Source of the DNA: Cytidiella melzeri | Lineage: Eukaryota; Basidiomycota; Agaricomycetes; Polyporales; Irpicaceae | NCBI GenBank assembly: GCA_022592445.1 | Contig: JABYQR010000039.1 | Span: 143,240-207,239 of the forward strand | Direction of reading: 5' to 3' | Length of the DNA stretch: 64,000 bases | Shown: one piece after another, positions 59,814-64,000 of the stretch | Position numbering within the stretch: the first letter of the stretch is position 1 | Layout of the letters: the number at the start of each line of letters is the position of its first letter | Notes under the pieces: generated by a model | Database searches by the model: none | Seen by the model: only the letters and a program-made list of their open reading frames with translations | What the model was told of the DNA's origin: nothing | Translations under genes and position numbers: made by a program

Positions 59814-60572
59814 AATTTTCATTGTCATCACCAGCGTTGGCATCAGCGCCATGAATCTCCAACCTGGTGGCTCAAGTACCGCAGCCAATCCCTTTCCTGT
59901 CAACCCGTAACATAGGATGCCCTTCACTCATCTTGTCAACGTCCTGGTGCTGGGAGGCTAATTTACTGGGCTGTTGGTTGAATCCGCAGAAGAGGTGAAG
60001 GAAGTCTAAGTAAGCACCGTGTATTTGCTGTCCCTTAAAGTACTGATTTCAGTATGTTAGGCTTGAACTGCTGCATGCATCCTTCCCCAAACACACACAA
60101 TTTGAAACGTTTTCACAGCGATGTGGAAAAACTCCTATCCTCAGGTTTTCTGTATATCCGCGCCGTGTGGACGTACTCTTCGACCGCCAAGTCAACGCTG
60201 CCTCGAGCTATGGTCAGGCTCGACGCCGAACCAGCATTACGCATGTCGATTCTGAGTTGGCACTGCATTCCGTTTGGCTGTGGCTTTTGACAGTCGCGCA
60301 TGAAGAATGCAAAGGTGTTATGTAAGGCTCTCTAGCTCCTCTCCGTACATCTCGAGGGCAAGGAAGCTGAAGTAATCAGGAATGCCACAACGAGCGGGCT
60401 GGCTCTACGCAGACATGCGAACAACAGAAAATCGTCCCTACCTTTTGATATGTAGATCTCGCTTGGTGCTGCACTCACAAGCAATTGCCACTCGCGCGAG
60501 CCATCAACGGTGACACATTGGCTACTGCTCATGTCTGTATTGTATGTACACAAGAACAAAACACGAGTGAGT

Positions 60573-60677
60573 TGGACAGTGCTGGACACCACACTATAAT
60601 TGTGGACTAATGTGGACATGCTTGGACATTGTTCTGCCGATGAGGAATGTGATGGACTGCCAGTGGTAAGCCTGGAC
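60573..60677 (+). repeat. Cluster of seven TGGAC motifs
   Basis: TGGAC occurs seven times in 105 bp at irregular spacing (starting with tggacagtgctggacacc and ending cctggacaaac). This is far above the chance rate of about one per kilobase. It could be a terminal subrepeat of a DNA transposon or a protein-binding array. Confidence 0.5.
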
Positions 60678-60922
60678 AAACACTTTTGTATAGATGTAGT
60701 ACAGTATTACCCCTTTCTTTCATCCTCTGTACTTGAATCATGAAACACGCATCTGCATAATGACTACCAATCACTACGTATTCATTTCCAAACACGATCG
60801 CAAAGGAGAATAGTGCTCAACCAGCTGAATCGACAGGTAGCGAACCTGGACCTGGCATAGTGACAATTAGTTGCTACAAGTACTAACTGTGAGTATGTTA
60901 GCACAACTAATCGAATGAAGAC

Positions 60923-61303
60923 TTACCTATAGTTACGTCTAGTGTTTGCAAGGCGGTCAACCTTTTTTTCGGTTGCTAAGATAAGCAGCCCAAGCATGCC
61001 ATTGAACTCTCGTGACTTGTCTGGAATCCCCTCGCGCAGATCCTCCCGGCTGATGGTATGAAGTTCAAGGTAACGCGTGACCTCATCCTGCAGCTGTTTC
61101 CATGCCAGAAGATTATTCCGTAGAGCATCTAGACCAAATCTGTCGTATGCGTCACTGATTGAACTTGGCATTCCAATTGTCCGCTTGGCAAGATTCATTT
61201 GGTCACGTGCCAAATTGGCAAAGTTGGCTGTAATCCGACTCTCTAAGCGGTCGTCATCCTCTCTTGTACCGGTACCACCACCATCGAAGACAGACGCCCA
61301 TGA
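60923..61303 (-). CDS. Unrecognised coding-like frame next to the LINE
   Basis: An open frame runs from 61303 to a stop at 60923, first ATG at 61213. The peptide is protein-like and helical: RLESRITANFANLARDQMNLAKRT, DAYDRFGLDALRNNLL and DEVTRYLELHT. It overlaps the 5' end of the LINE ORF1 frame on the other strand. I do not recognise it. It may be a fragment of a host gene or another element that the LINE region interrupts. Confidence 0.35.
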   Translation of the reverse strand, partial: SWASVFDGGGTGTREDDDRLESRITANFANLARDQMNLAKRTIGMPSSISDAYDRFGLDALRNNLLAWKQLQDEVTRYLELHTISREDLREGIPDKSREFNGMLGLLILATEKKVDRLANTRRNYR

Positions 61304-61490
61304 CTACTCCTTCGAATCTCGACGTACCTATGGCGACAGCAGCGCGAACGAAGTCCAGCTCACCTACAGCTGGACCTGTTCGGAGAGAGGGCTCTGTAGA
61401 GCCCTTTGAACCATACGGGGGCAGACCTAAAAAATCTGCTCCCAGATCTTTGACCTCGAAAGAGGCCCCTGCCTTGCAGGACCCCGAGGC

Positions 61491-61601
61491 CTCTAGTGGT
61501 GCAACTGCTAGAGGCCTCAACCCAATCCCTGAGGGTTCCACCGCCCCTGCGCATAGCTCGGGTGCTGGCTCGCACGGGACTCAGCTTCATGCCCCCGAAG
61601 T
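61491..61601 (+). repeat. 111-bp in-frame tandem repeat, unit 1
   Basis: Starts ctctagtggtgcaactgc; nearly identical to unit 2 directly after it. It encodes 37 residues with SSGATARGL and EGSTAPAHSSGAGSHGTQL. Confidence 0.85.
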
Positions 61602-61712
61602 CTCTAGTGGTGCAACTGCTAGAGACCTCAAATCATTCCCTGAGGGTTCCACCGCCCCTGCGCATAGCTCGGGTGCTGGCTCGCACGGGACTCAACTTCA
61701 TGCCCCCCCGAC
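61602..61712 (+). repeat. 111-bp in-frame tandem repeat, unit 2
   Basis: Begins exactly 111 bp after unit 1. It differs at a few positions (for example GLNPI becomes DLKSF) and preserves the frame. Confidence 0.85.
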
Positions 61713-64000
61713 GTATGCGACTATTGTCCAGACGTCGCAGGCGAATGAGGTGCCGCTACAGGTAAGCATACGCACCCCCCAACTATCCATCGATCCACGT
61801 GCCTGTCATCTGATGGGCACGAGGATTTACTTCGCGCAATATGGGACTGCGCTCATACTCGTGTTTCGAATTCAGATTCCGACATCGACCCAGGCTGTTC
61901 CAGCCGGGTCTAATCCTTTCCAAGGGCAAACGCACACCAGTGAGCCTGAGGACAGAAACCAATCGCAGCGAACCGAGGAAGGATCTATCCTTCACGCATT
62001 CGTGTGCAGAGGCGAGAACGCAGTGGGTGACATCCTGGATCGTGTCATCGAGTCGTTCGACAATATCGCGATGGCGGCCCCTAGTTGGGACCCGTCTGGC
62101 GCGTTCTTTGCGGAGCTGCCTGTAGGTAGGCGGGAATTCGCTCGTAATCGCATCGTGGGTCTGTTACAAATGGTGACAGACCATTTCGAAGCGTACTTCC
62201 GAAAGTGGGACCCTGCTTCCCCTTCTCTTCTCATTGCGTCTACTCAGGCGCACCGACACATCGAGGCCTCAACGTTTATCCGGGGCACGGTGTCTGAAAT
62301 GGCTTCCAGCGTCAGTCAGATTCGCTCTGACATGGCCAAGCTGCGTAGTGAGCGGAGGCTCAGGTTCCAACAGGAGCATATGGAAGTGGACGACGAGGCT
62401 CTGCCGTCGTATGCCCGCCCGACAAAAGCGTCTGCAGCCAAGGGACCTGGTCCCAAGGCCAAAAAGACGCTTGACTCAATTTGTGTGGCCCCGGTCGTGC
62501 CTCTCGTAGAGAGCATGGCGGCGCGGTAAGCGATGCGATGACTTCTGCAGACGAGGGTGGTGCTGCCTCCGAAGCGGAAGAGATCATGACACCGGGAGCT
62601 CGGAGGAGCTACGCCGATGCCACCAAAAAGAAGGGGAAAGACAAGGCGCCGGCCAAGTCTCCGTTCGAGGGTATGCACCCATCAGTCGCGTTGACCCACC
62701 GTCAGCGCCAAGCAGCGGCTGCCAAGAAGGCGGCTGCTTCTGCTTCCACATCGACGACTGCTCCTCCTGTTGTGGCGGGAGAGACCAGTCTTGGAAAGCG
62801 TCCGCGTGCGGACTCCACTCACACCACGGAGCGCCCTGACACTCCATCTACCGCGGCTCCGCCAGCGAAGAAGCTTCGGACTGCTGACGATTGGTTCAAG
62901 TCGCTCTCGGTGGAGATGATCAACAACTTCGCCCTGGGATTACGAGTCTTGGGCCCTACGGCCGTTGACTTTAGCATCGACCAGATCCTAGCGACTGGTC
63001 AACGAATGGGCTCCTTCGGTTTCCCAATCGAGGTGTCCTCCCAATCTGTCCCCCCCCTCCTCCTGCTCCGGCGAACCCCCCTGCAAATGCTTCGGCAGGA
63101 CAGGGTGCGAGTACCCCGGCAGCACGAGACAAAGGAAAAGGGAAAATCGTCGTTCCAGGCACCCACCCTGCGAGTGATACCAAGCCAGATGCGAGAGCAA
63201 ATCTCGTACGCGAGCCTAAGCCTAAGGCCCCTGTCGTCCATGCCCCACGGCCTCCAGAGTCTAAGACTACGGTGGTGATTACGTTCCATCAGTCTGCTGA
63301 GAGGGGTCGATCCGCAAGGAAGAGGAAGTTCGAGCCATTGTGGCCCGACTTTATCATAGCTGGCAGCTTGCTGAGCACGAAAGAAGGGAGGCGCGATGAC
63401 CACCCTCCAGCCGAAACTGAACCTGTCATCAGGGTGAAGTGGACGAGAAACGACGAAACCAGCTGCAGTTGGCTTTCCAAGTGCGTCCCGAACTCAACTT
63501 CGTGAATTGGCTCGAAGACGTCTGGACGAAGATGACCGCTGAGATATCGCTGGTTATCCCTGTCCTCCTCATACCCTCCTGTCCTCTTGGTACATATGTA
63601 CACGTCAATGGGGAACTCGTGATCCAGCTTGCCCAAGCAAGGATCTATGATTCAGGATATCTTCGCGGAAATGTCGAGGAACAATCCTGAGGTTTCCAAC
63701 ACCTGGTCCGTCGAACTACACCCTGTCGCGTTCTGGGTGCGGTCATAGGAAAGGCTCTCCAGGGCCCTCCATATCTTCGCGTATGACGTTGGCGCGAGGT
63801 CACCCAACGCCTCATCCAGGAGAGAGTTACCATCGGCTCGAAAAAGTGCTCTTTAGTACTTGCTCAGTCGACGGCTCGTGTTGCGATGTGCACTCACTGC
63901 CATCGTATTGGACACTGGAGGGACCAGTGCAAAAACGGAGCGTTCGAATGGTGCAAGGTCTGCCCAGCGAACCACACGACGGAGGACCATAACACGGTTG

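Larger units (their letters stand above)
59208..60922. other. 1.7 kb region with simple repeats, no recognised gene
   Basis: It holds a short ACG microsatellite at 59791-59813 and a cluster of TGGAC motifs at 60573-60677. Frames are short and chance-like. Confidence 0.4.
61264..63999 (+). pseudogene. LINE ORF1 (gag-like) pseudogene with terminal CCHC knuckles
   Basis: The first block (61264-62529) has an Ala/Ser/Gly-rich repeat region, then folded-looking sequence (GDILDRVIESFDN, NRIVGLLQMVTDHFEAYFRKWDP). The second block (62520-63040) carries SYADATKKKGKDKAP, RQRQAAAAKKAAA, KRPRADSTHTT and DDWFKSLSVEMINNFALGL. Further blocks in two other frames read KTTVVITFHQSAERGRSAR, then ELNFVNWLEDVW, then ERVTIGSKKC. 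The last block has a CX2CX4HX4C knuckle (CTHCHRIGHWRDQC, 63889-63930), then CKVCPANHTTEDH. ORF1 proteins bind the element RNA. Frame breaks make this copy non-functional unless sequence errors are involved. Confidence 0.65.
61264..64000 (+). mobile_element. Second LINE: decayed 5' part with gag-like ORF1, running off the right edge
   Basis: A plus-strand, intron-less region of low-complexity then basic protein ending in paired zinc knuckles, as in ORF1 of Tad/I-like LINEs. The reading frame changes at least three times: frame from 61264, then from about 62520, then about 63100-63500, then 63439 onward and 63780 onward. This indicates decay or indels. ORF2 would lie beyond 64000. The 5' boundary is not defined. 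Confidence 0.7.

Noticed and set aside
61360..61590. Minus-strand frames opposite the LINE ORF1 repeats
   Set aside because: They are shadows of the repetitive plus-strand coding sequence.

Overview
This is a fungal window, most likely from an agaricomycete basidiomycete. Nearly every gene is cut by many short (about 48-65 nt) GT-AG introns. The gene set is eukaryotic: a proteasome subunit, PRMT3, SWI/SNF-RSC subunit Ssr4, RPAP1, ALG11 and Msp1. The accessory genes (two P450s, an A-T-R carboxylic acid reductase, a Tad-like LINE, a small duplicated orphan family) fit a mushroom-forming fungus. I could not narrow it to a genus. All exon joins were made by eye from splice signals, reading frame and remembered family conservation; no search was run.

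Layout. 0-13 kb: proteasome beta-6 (-), a 4 kb stretch with no recognisable gene, a delta-12-type fatty acid desaturase (-), PRMT3 (-) and a 2-oxoglutarate/Fe(II) oxygenase (+). 13-16.5 kb: a diverged tandem duplication carrying a small orphan gene, one copy intact and one frameshifted. 16.7-18.2 kb: an Msp1-like AAA ATPase (-). 19.05-24.75 kb: a recently inserted LINE retrotransposon (-) with a homopolymer tail and a perfect target-site duplication. It landed between the Msp1-like gene and SSR4 (+), 164 bp before the SSR4 start codon.

26.6-46 kb is a metabolic block: Old Yellow Enzyme (-), two P450s (+,+), a secreted berberine-bridge-like FAD oxidase (+), then housekeeping RPAP1 (-), then an MFS transporter (-). 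47-54.4 kb: a surface GH37 trehalase (+), ALG11 (-) and a divergent protein kinase (+). 55.2-59.2 kb: a carboxylic acid reductase (adenylation, thiolation, reductase). 61.3-64 kb: the decayed ORF1 (gag-like) part of a second LINE running off the right edge.

The OYE, P450s, FAD oxidase, MFS pump and acid reductase could together form a loose secondary-metabolite locus interleaved with housekeeping genes. Five metabolic genes have a TATA-like box 46-75 nt upstream of the ATG; I saw none for the housekeeping genes I checked. A second theme is gene structure: several catalytic motifs are carried by micro-exons (7, 8, 12 and 19 nt) or split by introns, so automated gene calling will probably drop key residues here.
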